Assembly (NCBI GenBank): GCA_000711775.1 | Contig: ARYC01000126.1 | Location: forward strand, 62,001 to 126,000 | DNA: 64,000 bases | Direction of reading: 5' to 3' | Source of the DNA: Oxytricha trifallax | Taxonomy: Eukaryota > Ciliophora > Spirotrichea > Sporadotrichida > Oxytrichidae | Part shown: positions 54,907-64,000 of the stretch, one piece after another | Numbering within the stretch: position 1 is the first letter of the stretch | How the letters are laid out: every line of letters starts with the position of its first letter | Notes under the pieces: generated by a model | Database searches by the model: none | What the model saw: the letters and a program-made list of their open reading frames with translations, nothing else | What the model was told of the DNA's origin: nothing | Position numbers and translations under genes: made by a program

Positions 54907-55881
54907 TCAATCATCTAAATCATTGACCATGTTTTAACTTTGATCCACATTGGCATCCGAAGCATATTTTTTCATGAGAAGTTCCTTCTTTTTATCTGCT
55001 AATTTTTTCAATAGATCTTCCTTTGTTCTAGCTTAATAAGCTTATTAACCCTACATATTTTCCATCAATTTAGACTCTTGCTCCTCTTCAAGGTTCTAGT
55101 TTTGCTCTCCTTCTTCATCATAACCCTTAAAATCTTCTTCGTCAATAATTCTTAAGTTTTTAGACTTAGTCTGCTCTGAGGGATATAACATGTTCAATTT
55201 CAGCGAATGTAGCTACTTGAATTTCTCGATATTAACTTTTTCTTGCTAAGTTATTTAAGATTCTTCACCGACTCCAAACTAAGCATTTGTCTCTTCAGTC
55301 TTTTGTCTCTTCTACGACAATGATTCCAAATACTTTGCTTTTAATACTTCTTCATACTCTTACTCTTTTCTTTCCAACTCCATATCCTATACATAGCCTA
55401 AGTAGCTGTAGGTCACTCTCTTATAAAGATCAACTCTGCTTATTTTAGGGGCAGAAGGTGTCTCTTTTTGAAATAGTTCCCTGACTTTTGGTAAATTTTT
55501 TGCAGCACCGAAGTAACGATAACCATCAGCCCCAGGTAGCTCTGATCCTTCAGTATCAAGAAGCTTATTTGCTTGCAATCTATAGTCTGGTCCACCAAGA
55601 TCTCTGATTCTCTCCTCCCATTTTTCTTTCTCCTTAATCAGCTTATTGATCTCATCATTTAGATCTCTGATACGAAATTCACCCAGAGTTGCATTTTAAA
55701 TTTCAGAGACTTTCCTGACAAGCTCTCTCACAATACTTTATCGCCATTATTCGCAATCTGAAACAGTGGTGCAGTGTTAAGGATTTTCAGGGCGTTTCTC
55801 TCTTTATTTTACGTTCAGAGAGCGTTTCATTTTTACCCATCTGTTGAGCATGGCCATAGCCTTTTCTTCATTACGTGCCAT
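54907..55881 (-). CDS. ISY1: Pre-mRNA splicing factor ISY1
   Basis: Single intronless frame of 324 codons, ATG at 55881, TGA at 54907-54909. The N-terminus is diagnostic: MARNEEKAMAMLNRW, then a basic segment, VSDCEQWRQSIVRELVRKVS, EIQNATLGEFRIRDLNDEIN, KLIKEKEKWEERIRDLGGPD, and the ISY1 follow-on GYRYFGAAKNLPKVRELF. The rest is charged and helical (LLKKLADKKKELLMKKY). ISY1 is a component of the Prp19-associated spliceosomal complex and acts around the catalytic steps of splicing in the nucleus. Length is close to the family norm. Confidence 0.95.
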
Positions 55882-55980
55882 TTTACTCAAATATTATAAA
55901 ATACAATTAAAGTTTATAATAAATCATTTGGAAAATGTATTAAGGAATGTAATTAAACAATTAATAAACTAGATTTAAAA

Positions 55981-57909
55981 TCAAATTTAATCAAGAAGAG
56001 ATAACTTCTATTTTATGTCATCAATATATTTATCTGAAACTTATACAACTCCAGAACCTGATTTGAAGTCTGTATCGATGAAACTGTTTCCCTTGAACTT
56101 GTTTTGGCTCTCATCAAATGCTATCTATAGGTCATTATCAATAAATTTCTAAAGTCTAAAAGTATAGTCAAAGAAAGAAAAGTATTAATTTTAATTATGA
56201 TCATTATTGAGGTTGTTCAAATTTGAATCACCCCTCTATGTTGGTTGATTACTGTTATAACCGTAGTTATTCATGTTTAACTTGTTCTTAATCATTCCAA
56301 TTTGTGGTTGCGATTGATTGTTTTAGCCTCCTATTTTAAGAGATTTAAGCTAAATTTCTCCTTGAGATGCTATAACACTCCCTCCTCCCTTGTAATAATT
56401 ATTGGAAGGTTCAATATCTGAGATAAAGCCATTAGGTCCTGGAACTTAAGAATAAGGTTTACTCTTTTAAGAAATCATATCTTGAGAGATGTCTTGTTCT
56501 CTTAAATTGACCTTTAATTTCTAATTCTCTTAGTAGTCTGCTGTCACGATTTATCTTTTTGCTTAATACTAACGACTTAAAAATTTAAATTTAAATAAAT
56601 TGAAAGAACTTGAGGGTTCTGCTGGGTAAGCTCTTGATTATCTTACTGGATGTTTCATGTTTTATATTCTATACTCCAGCTCTTCTCTCTTATTGTCTGA
56701 TGGTTATGGTCCATACATTTCCTTTACATATTTAGCATAGCTCTCTACTTTACCTTGAAGCTTCTTCTTTTGTTCTTTTTGCAAATCTCTATTATATTTA
56801 AATTCTCGATCTTAATGAACTTATTCCTCATAGAACTTGGATTTATACTTTACTATGTCATTTTATGAAGAACTTGGCTAATCGAAACCTCCCCTTTTTC
56901 GTTTATACTCATCACGCTTTTCTCTTATAATTTCGTCATATTTTCTGTAGTGCCCTTCTATTTCTTCCCTAAAATTACTTTTTGGTTAGTACTGTTCCCT
57001 TATTTATTGTAATTTTTAAAGTCTCTCTTCTTCCTCCAATTATTGCTAATAACTAAATTGCTACTCTATTTCTTTATAAAGCTTTGGATTATGGCTAATT
57101 TTTCTGGTTTCTTCAATCATGCGTTAGTGAGATTGGTATCTTTTCTGAATACGATCTTAAATTCGTTTTTCAGTTTCCTCACGCTTTTTCTACAAATCTA
57201 GATCTTTCTTTTTTAATTCATATTCCAACTTTAATTATCTATCTATGATGTCTTGCTGAAACTGCATCTCAAGCATTTTAGCTTTTTAGGCTTTGATCAT
57301 TTCTCTTTGCTTCTTTTCTATATTTAATTTCTTAACAAATTGCCTAGTCTCTTACTATCTCTCTTAAAATTCATAGGGATCATAGTTCTTAATAGGATTA
57401 ACTGTTATTAATTGCCTTTATTTTACGTCTGAGGACAGTTGCCTCAAGTCAGCATTTTAATATTAACCATTTAACTGATTTTGAGATTAATTTACTGATA
57501 AGGGGCCTATAGCAACTAATGCATCTTGTGATTAGGCGAAATTTTTAGGCTTAGCATGTTTAGGAGTGAAGTTTTATGAGAGATCCCTTAGCATTAGATT
57601 TTGTTTTATTTCACTATTAATAGCCAATCCATTTTTAGCTTTAATTCTAGCAATATCAGCCTTAACTTAAGCTTATCTTTCTTCCTCAAGAAATTATTAA
57701 GGGTTTTCTTGTCCAATTTGAAGCAAATCGTATGCTATGTCATTAGTGGATTATTCATTCTTTTGATTTACTTCAAGAATCGCAAATTTAAAAAGATCTG
57801 GCTCTAAACTAGAAGTGAGTTACTTAAAGTAAAGTTGCTTATAAGAAAGAGCTTTAGATGGAGAGTGAACTGAAACTTATAAATTATTCTTTGAGTCTGA
57901 TTCTATCAT
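55981..57909 (-). CDS. Coiled-coil protein of unknown function
   Basis: One uninterrupted frame of about 640 codons from ATG 57909 (MIESDSKNNLQVSVHSPS) to TGA 55981-55983. The centre (about residues 170-400) is a long, strongly charged coiled coil (QRQQETRQFVKKLNIEKKQR, KKKDLDLQKKREETEKRIQD, DEIIREKRDEYKRKRGGFDQ). The ends are Asn/Gln/Ser-rich (PNGFISDIEPSNNYYKGGG). No family is recognised; the composition is typical of ciliate axonemal or basal-body coiled-coil proteins, but that is only a guess. It is divergent from the TEBP-alpha gene, with about 220 bp between starts. Confidence 0.75.
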
Positions 57910-58131
57910 TGTTAAAATTATATAAATTAAAATTGATTTTTAATTTAATTCTAAAGCTAATTTCATTAGACATTAGAATTCAACATTTATAGATAAGTCA
58001 GATCAGATACTGATCGGTAAATCTGGCAAAATATTTGATTATAAACGTCTAAATTGTTGGCTCTTTAACCTTTAAATTCCCACATTTTTATAATTTTTTA
58101 TAAAAACATTCAAAACACAACCGAAAGCAAA

Positions 58132-61100
58132 ATGATTAAAGGCTCATCAAAGAAACAAAAAGAGGTACTAAATTCTTATACATGCTAATTACTTTTTCAT
58201 TAGGTTCATTACGAATACACATAATTAAAGGACTGCGATCCATAACACGACGGGACATTCAACTTTTATGCAATTGTGTTGGATGCTCAATTTCCTCACA
58301 GATCATTCAAAAGCGACAAGTACATTTGCTCAATAAAAATTGCTGATCCTTACCAACCAATCGATAAGGAAGGAGTAATGGAACATTGTACTATCGTCTT
58401 CTTCGCAAAGAGATTTGAGGACTTACCCATCACTCAAAGAGTTGGAGATATCATTAGAGTTCACAGAGCTTATGTTAGCACTTTTAAGGGAGTTAAGCAA
58501 TTCACAGCAAATGTATTTTTCAATAGTAGCTGGGCGCTTTTCTCTCCACTTAACGCAAAGCAAGCATCTCAAGACATTGAGAAAAAATTGTAAACATAAA
58601 AGTAATTAATGAAATACATAAATTTATTATTTTTAAAACAATTGTAAACATAAATTTCTAATTGCTATAATATCGGGAATTAATTTGAGCTAATCCTTAA
58701 TATTAGTAGTAATAAGCTTCACTTCATCAGTCGAGATTTAACTATTATGAAGCTAAGCCGCAAAAACTGCAAGCGACTCATGACTCCTGACTTCCTGCTT
58801 AAAATTTTTACCAACAAAAAAATGCAGGAGAATAGCTAGGAAAGAGTAGTTATCTTACCTTAAATCGCATATCCGTACAGCATCGGGATCTCTAAGACAC
58901 AAATGAATATCCATGGGTATGAACTCATCTTAATTGAGTTGGTCTATCATCGATGATTACTTAAAGTTACTAATGAATATCTAAGGATCCGGGTCTCCTC
59001 TCACTTTAACATTGCACGGCTTGAGGTAGCGATGTACGATACCTTGAGAGTGGAGGTTGCTTATGCCAGCCAAAAGCTGGAGGGCGCACTTTTGAAAGTA
59101 TAGTCGATCTACTTGATTATCCAAAATATGGGCTAGGTTGCAGTCGTAGTTCTCTAGGGACAGACTCATTATACGTGATTTGTAGCAGAAACCCTTTAAC
59201 TAATCAACGCCTGGCATTCTCAATTTGTTGTTCAGCAACATAAATTTAAAGTCTTGCCATACCCCAAGGCCGGTCTCAAAATTTTTGATAAAATCTTCGA
59301 CTTTGTATTAAACTGTTAATGAGTTTGGTCTAAAAAGATCAGATGGTGCATGTTGAAGCAACCTAAGCTCATAGCATTCCCTAATCATGGCCTTAGCATC
59401 CAGTACTATAGTAATCGGTAACTCTTATTCGACAAGTTAATTGAGGCTTGCTAAGAATTTCTCACTAACTGAAAAATTTATGTCTTCATTTGGAAAAATT
59501 TATGTCTGTGTAACTTTTAATCTGTGCTTAGGCGTACATTCAGCAGACTTAGCTTTGGGAATATCATCAACATTATGATTTATGCTTTACTCCGAATCAT
59601 CTTAGCATTCAATAACTTCGCTTATGCCCTCTAGCTATTTAAGCTCCCGTATGACCTATGATATGAATTGAAAATTAAATTGAAAAAATTACTTTGGTAG
59701 AATATCCGGACTCCTGCAAGTCTCTGATCTTGTGAGTGCTCAAATGAGCGCTGAGCAACTTTTTGCTTTAAAATATTTCTTTCGATTCTCTGCAAATTTT
59801 ACAGCTATACTCGCCATTAATTTTTAAGTGGTTAAATTTCCCCTCTTTCCTAAGGTGAACTTTGGAGTGTCTTTTAAGCTAAGATAACGTATAAGCTTAA
59901 TCGCAGAGACTGCATGTTATAATAACTCGTGGTTTTCATTATGTAAATAAGGGCTTTCCCTATTTTCGCTTTCCCAACTCTAGCATTAGGGAATCATAAA
60001 GCTCAAAGTTTTGGGTTTTGGTAGCAACCTTCCCAATAAACTTGTGATACTTAGGATCAAGATTAATTTTCCAAAGGGAGTCTGTTATTTGAGGGGTTTT
60101 GGGTTTTGAAGGATCTAAAGCTGAAATTGGATTATCCATATTTTATTTATGTTGCACAAATTTATTTTAAGTTTGTTTATGTAATACTAATCTTATTATT
60201 TATGTTTACATAATATATTTTTATGACTTAAATTAAGTTGGTTATATATTAACTAATATATATAAATACTCTTAAATAATATACAAAAATTCAGGCTAAG
60301 AAAATTTATCAGCAAAAATACTTATAGACAAAAATTATTACTCAAAATCAAAACAAAAAATAAATGAGCACATGCGCTCATAAAATGAGCCCTAATTATA
60401 TGCGCTCATATTATGAGCGCTAATAAATAATAAAAATTCAAAACTATTTGAGCAATATAGTATTATAGTGACATAAATTTATGTTGCTGTAAAAATAACC
60501 CCAAATATACTAAACTATTTTCTCAGGGAAATAAGAGCTAATTCTTAGGGAAAATTAATTCCTTAGTAGAGTCAAGGAGACTATTTAGTAATATTGCCTT
60601 ATATCACTTGTGTTATTTAGTAGGGGTATTAAATTCAAAATTATTAATAATTATTGATTTTAGATTTCCCTAGGAATTAAAGGGTAAATGCAGATAAATA
60701 CTCAAATGAGAGACGATGGACAGGCAGGCAATAACTAGCTAGTGAACTCGAGACAATTTGAGGGAAAATTTAACACAAAAAGTGACTGGTTTAACTATTT
60801 TAAATTTTCTTGTAAGCACATTTTTATGTAAGCAAAAATAGTGGGTTATCATTTGCCGACTTTCAAGAAAACAAGTATGAGGTTTATTAAGGACGTGCTA
60901 AGTTCGAAGAAGGAACTCATTCGAAGCGCTGACATAATTTATGTCAACGTCCCCTGCTTCCCTGAGCTGTCTGTTTAAAAAATTTACCAAAAGCTCAAAG
61001 GCGATGAAGTTCTCGAGAAATATTTAAATACTTACGACGATTCGCAAGACCTTCCCGACAGAGATTTTTTTTTCGGCATCCTAGGCACACTCAGGAACGA

Positions 61101-63708
61101 CTATCTAACCACTATTGTAAGATAACAGCAAGAGGCTAGGATGATAACTAAGGATGAGGAAAGCAAGCTAGAGAACATCGAGATCAATTAAGACTTGCTA
61201 AAGGACTTGTCATCTTTTCCTTACTACTCAAGTAAGTTTATGTCACTGTAAAAAATATTTATGTTGCTGTTAATTTAATTTATGTTGCAGGAAAGAAAGG
61301 AAGGGCGCTGGCATTACTGAAAAAGAAATCTCATGGAAGGAAAAACACTCGTAAACGAAAAAGATATGAGATTTCAAGTGAGTACAATGAATTCGTGGAG
61401 AAGCTTTCCCTATAGCGATGGGCAGTCTCAAAGATTCCCAAACAATATAATGAGGTCCCCACCAGCGAAGAGATTTAATTTGTGAAAGTTAAAAAATTTG
61501 CTTTTACATAATATTTAAATTAAATTAATTTATGTGTTTATATGTCACAATTCATTTAAGCGCTCTTTCATCTTCCTAATATGCGATAGCTCAACCTTTT
61601 AACAATGCTTCACCTAAATCTCACGTATTGAGCCTTCAATTAAGGCTATGTGTTATTTGTCGCTGAGTCTAAATCAACTTTGGCCAACCCTTATTTATAC
61701 CTCTATTTTACTCCAGCGAATATTTGCTCTATGCAATTATAATTTGAGCTGTAAGCTGAATTAAATATCAATGTCCATCTGTTTTCGTCAATAAAGCTCT
61801 TTACTTTCCTTGAGTGATGCGCTCGAAGATTGTCAAGGAATATGACAATTTTCTATTCTTTAACCATTGTCTTCAGCCCTTTAAGGGCCTCTACTATATC
61901 ATCTGTTTTTATTGAGCCTTCCCTTATTTGGTAAGTTTCAAGGCCGACTTGCCCGCTGATCATCACTATTGCAGCTTAAGTTTTTATCTTAGTGCCTTCT
62001 TTAGAAATTTTCTAGTTGTCGTACTTACATGCCCAGCTGCGCAGTTAAATCGAGTAAGGCTTGAAAATGGTCTCATCAATATAAACTATTCGACTCCCTG
62101 ATTCGTAAGCAGCAATAACTTATGGGTAATTTAGCAGCTAAACTTGATTAATTTTTCTCAAGGTCCATTCAGGGATGCGATATCGCGAAGCTGCTACCTT
62201 GAACTTGATGCCATGAGAGATGAATAATCAACGAAGTTGAGAAACCGAAATTTTGACTTCTGGGAATTTTCGATGAAACAAGATCGTTCGCATCCGCAGA
62301 CTCTCAAATGCCTCGGCCTTAAGTGTTGATGGATGAGTTAGATATTATATATGATGGAGCTGCAAATTCTTATATTAACTACTCGTTCTTGCAGCTAATG
62401 GTCTGTCCTTAATCATCTACAGACATATACTTTACACTTGGCTGACTGAGACCCGCAAAGCTTGGCTAATTTGTTTGTAGGAATAATATACATTTGACTC
62501 TTTATTTGGGTTGCTAGCATTGAATCTCAATAGAAGTATTGCCTCCTTCAAGAATTCTGAGTTTTTATATTTGTGTGCTGAATTCATTTATTTATGTTAC
62601 AAATACTAATTAATTTTATTTTCACGATTTACTTGATTTTTACTCATTGATGAGGCATTGGTAAAGGCAGAAAACAAGAAATCATCCGAGAGGGAATTCT
62701 ATCCATTCTCATTTTATGGAAAGTAATTCAGTTTTGAAGCAAGTGAGAAGAAAACGATAAAATACTACAGAGACTGGTTAGCCAAGGCATTTGCTAAGAA
62801 TCATATACTTTCAAGCAAATACATAACTCCTCTCGCTGATATTCCTCAAAAAGGTGGAAAGCAACCAGAGAATGGGAAATATTACGATTTCGACTTACAA
62901 GTAAGAGTAGTCTAAGTATTCAGACTCGATGATTATTCAAGTGAAATGAGAGTCGTCGATGACTCCAATTAAATATGGTTCTGCCAAATTTTGAACTTGA
63001 AATACAGATGGGTAAGAGAAGGATAAGTTTATAAAATTTATGTTATTAGTTCTTAGAATCAGATCTGCCACTCTAGAACATCACGACAAATATGATAAGG
63101 TATTCGGCCTTAAAAACTATTCAAACATTCTTTCTTTGCCCTATCCTTCTTTATTGGCAAAAGAAATGAAATATGATATGCACTAAGCTGAAAGAGATTT
63201 GGACAAGGCTCTCTTGACCTAAGATGAAAAGATAATGCATCCAGTATTAGCTTCATCAATCTTGAATAGAAAGGTGTATAGCACTCCTTTAAGAACCCTC
63301 GAATAAATCATGACAGATGCCTAGCACTTATAAAAACAACCTCACAGAGTGAGACTTACAGTAGAAGCTATTAGTCCTTCTCTTGATAAATTGAATCCCA
63401 AGTAACTAGTTAAAATTCTTAACACAAAGACCAATGAGTTGAAAGATGCTTCTAAGCAAAAGGGAGCTCTATCAAAAGATGAGAAATATATTATTCATAT
63501 GCAACTTTATTGCCAGGACTACTCAAACTACTTATCAAACTAATTTGTAAGAGTAGTTGTAAATGATTCAAGTGCCAAAGGACAAGGTTTATTCAAAAGC
63601 ATTTCAGCTGAGGACCTATATAAGAAGAAAGAAGCTCAAGATTCATGGAAAATAACAAAGAATCGATTAATTAAAATGAAATCAGATTAAACTAATAAAT
63701 ATTCTTGA
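58132..63708 (+). CDS. TEBPalpha: Telomere end-binding protein alpha subunit (POT1 family), split by element C
   Basis: ATG 58132 (MIKGSSKKQKE), intron at about 58165-58203, then the first OB fold: VHYEYTQLKDCDPQ, TFNFYAIVLDAQFPHRSF, YICSIKIADPYQP, CTIVFFAKRFEDLPIT, VGDIIRVHRAYVSTFKG, FTANVFFNSSWALFS. Element C then intervenes. From 62645 the frame continues DEALVKAENKKSSE, FYPFSFYGKQFSFEAS, YYRDWLAKAF, and the second OB fold with DLQVRVVQVFRLDDYSSEMR; a 22-bp IES at 63036 splits GQVYKI from RSATLEHHDKYDKV. TGA 63706-63708. Total near 500 aa, like Oxytricha nova TEBP-alpha, with the same order of motifs. It caps G4T4 single-stranded telomere ends. It may be a paralogue, as similarity is moderate. 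Confidence 0.9.
58640..60139 (-). CDS. Element C zinc-finger/pseudokinase protein
   Basis: From ATG 60139 (MDNPISALDPSKPKTPQITD). After an in-frame TGA near 59939 (so either a break or a missed intron) the frame gives two C2H2-type fingers (CSLCDQAYTLSQLKRHSKVH and CKICRESKEI...H...H), then a kinase-like domain: NLHSQGIVHRYLKPCNVKV and AVRICDLR. The HRD catalytic Asp is Tyr, and DFG is CDL, so this copy is a pseudokinase by sequence. A donor GTAAGA follows CDLR at about 58855, and the frame then continues to the element's left end without TGA. Homologous in layout to the TBE kinase genes. Confidence 0.65.
60140..60687. promoter_or_regulatory. Element C central divergent intergenic region with GCGCTCAT iterons
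   Basis: Between the kinase and 22-kDa starts. At 60363-60425 the palindromic motif ATGAGCGC/GCGCTCAT and truncated forms (ATGAGCAC, ATGAGCCC) occur five times in about 60 bp. A further motif, ATTTATGTTGC, appears at 60147 and 60477. Confidence 0.55.
60688..61631 (+). CDS. Element C 22-kDa-type protein, intact
   Basis: ATG 60688 (MQINTQMRDDGQAGNNQLVN), intron at about 60811-60840 (GTAAGC...AATAG), then GYHLPTFKKTSMRFIKDVLS, IIYVNVPCFPELSVQKIYQK, LPDRDFFFGILGTLRNDYLT (matching LPERSFFFGVLGTLRESYL of TBE-B) and a second intron at about 61232-61291 followed by a very basic tail (GRKNTRKRKRYEIS). The frame is open until TGA 61629-61631, overlapping the convergent transposase by about 20 bp; the true stop may be this one. 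No break is seen. Confidence 0.72.
61610..62587 (-). CDS. Element C DDE transposase
   Basis: ATG at 62587 (MNSAHKYKNSEFLKEAILLL), then an HTH-like region (YYSYKQISQALRVSVSQVQ), MRTILFHRKFPEVKIS (compare RAVMFHRQFPELHIS of TBE-A), one in-frame TGA near 62234, and a catalytic core with RIVYIDETIFKPYS (D), IVIFLDNLRAHHSRKVKS (D) and YSSNYNCIEQIFAGVKQRYK (E). TGA 61610-61612. All three acidic residues are kept. IS630/Tc1-mariner superfamily. The single TGA could be a break or lie in a small IES. Confidence 0.78.
63036..63057. other. IES, 22 bp, AAT pointer, in TEBP-alpha
   Basis: AAT at 63036-63038 and 63058-63060 bracket 22 bp whose removal joins GQVYK-I and RSATLEHHDKYDK, the expected GEVVRIRSAT-type sequence of the family. 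Confidence 0.7.
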
Positions 63709-63782
63709 ACAAATGTACAATAGTCATATCCAGTTACAGTTACCTTTTCTTACCACTTACATTGATATTAAGCTCCACCTTG

Positions 63783-63947
63783 TCATTTTTATTAGAGTTT
63801 ATGCAATTCTTTCTGATACTTTCTGAATTTTCTGTCATCTGCCTTAGTGACTTCTGCTGACTAGTATAGCTGGAATATAAAAAAGTTTGAATATGTTTTT
63901 GTAACATACAAATTTTGTTGAGTAACCAGCTGCCTGATGTCTGCCAT
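63783..63947 (-). CDS. Small protein or first exons of a gene, unknown
   Basis: ATG at 63947 (MADIRQLVTQQNLY), a possible GT-AG intron at about 63869-63904, then QSAEVTKADDRKFRKYQKEL and HKLQQK with TGA at 63783-63785. At about 43 aa it is very short; it may be a real small protein or a fragment of a longer one. It is convergent with TEBP-alpha. No family recognised. Confidence 0.35.
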
Positions 63948-64000
63948 TATTTTTATTAATTTTTACTTAATTATTAATTCTAATTTCTTAAATCTATCAA

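Larger units (their letters stand above)
58575..62644. mobile_element. Element C: diverged TBE-like transposon/IES, 4.07 kb, CATTGA pointer
   Basis: CATTGA at 58575-58580 and 62645-62650 flank the insert, and collapse gives KQASQDIDEALVKAEN in the TEBP-alpha frame. It holds the same three genes in the same order as TBE-A: zinc-finger/kinase (-), 22-kDa (+), DDE transposase (-). It has no C4A4 ends. The ends instead share only short AT-rich inverted similarity around ACATAAAT. Sequence identity to TBE-A and TBE-B is low, so it is an older or separate lineage. The repeat is longer than the AAT used by TBEs, implying a different target or redefinition of the boundaries after insertion. Confidence 0.85.

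Noticed and set aside
58981-59169. Free-standing short kinase-fragment gene
   Set aside because: It is the internal part of the element C zinc-finger/kinase frame when TAA/TAG are read as Gln.
1-64000. Standard or Euplotes-type genetic code
   Set aside because: Conserved domains (CK1, PLK, HMG, ISY1, TEBP-alpha) contain in-frame TAA and TAG at Gln positions and end at TGA.
1-64000. CRISPR arrays, bacterial promoters, operons or riboswitches
   Set aside because: The window is eukaryotic with spliceosomal introns; no spaced direct-repeat array was seen.

Overview
The window looks like germline (micronuclear) DNA of a hypotrich/spirotrich ciliate, close to Oxytricha or Stylonychia. It is AT-rich. 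Open frames only make sense if TAA and TAG are glutamine and TGA is the sole stop. Introns are short GT-AG introns, mostly about 30-60 nt. Two large elements end in C4A4-type repeats and carry the three-gene cargo of telomere-bearing elements (TBEs): DDE transposase, zinc-finger/kinase protein and a ~22 kDa protein. Several host reading frames are broken by AT-rich or transposon-sized inserts flanked by short direct repeats. Removing the insert plus one repeat copy restores the frame, which is how internal eliminated sequences (IESs) and their pointers behave. Species, and IES status of each insert, are inferences from sequence alone.

Layout. 1-18.3 kb: casein kinase 1 (-, cut by the window edge), a NOXRED1/P5CR-like oxidoreductase (+), a tetraspanin (-), a Q-rich protein (+), a very large CEP164-like protein (+) carrying three small candidate IESs and a 268-bp retroposon-like insert, then two adjacent coiled-coil reading frames (+). 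18.5-24.2 kb: a small mitochondrial-looking membrane protein (-), a polo-like kinase with at least two IESs (+), and a small unknown gene (+). 24.2-33 kb: three consecutive minus-strand genes for a degenerate calpain-like protein and two EF-hand proteins. 33.4-41.1 kb: a triple-HMG-box gene split inside its third HMG box by TBE-A, which itself carries a nested 662-bp GC-rich insert. 41.4-46.7 kb: an unknown gene split by TBE-B. 46.8-58 kb: a small multi-exon gene, an alpha-carbonic-anhydrase relative, a DNAJB13-like co-chaperone split by a 397-bp IES, a secreted cysteine-rich protein, an EF-hand protein, splicing factor ISY1 and a coiled-coil protein. 58.1-63.7 kb: the telomere end-binding protein alpha gene, split by element C, a 4.07-kb diverged TBE relative without telomeric ends.

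How it fits together. The three large elements share one gene order: zinc-finger/kinase and 22-kDa genes diverge from a central intergenic region, and the transposase converges on the 22-kDa gene. The central region of each element holds a different family of iterated motifs. Host genes around them are ordinary housekeeping or ciliary genes that can be read only after the inserts are removed. Some frame breaks (polo box; parts of the TBE genes) are not explained by a simple pointer and may be decay, tiny IESs or assembly errors.
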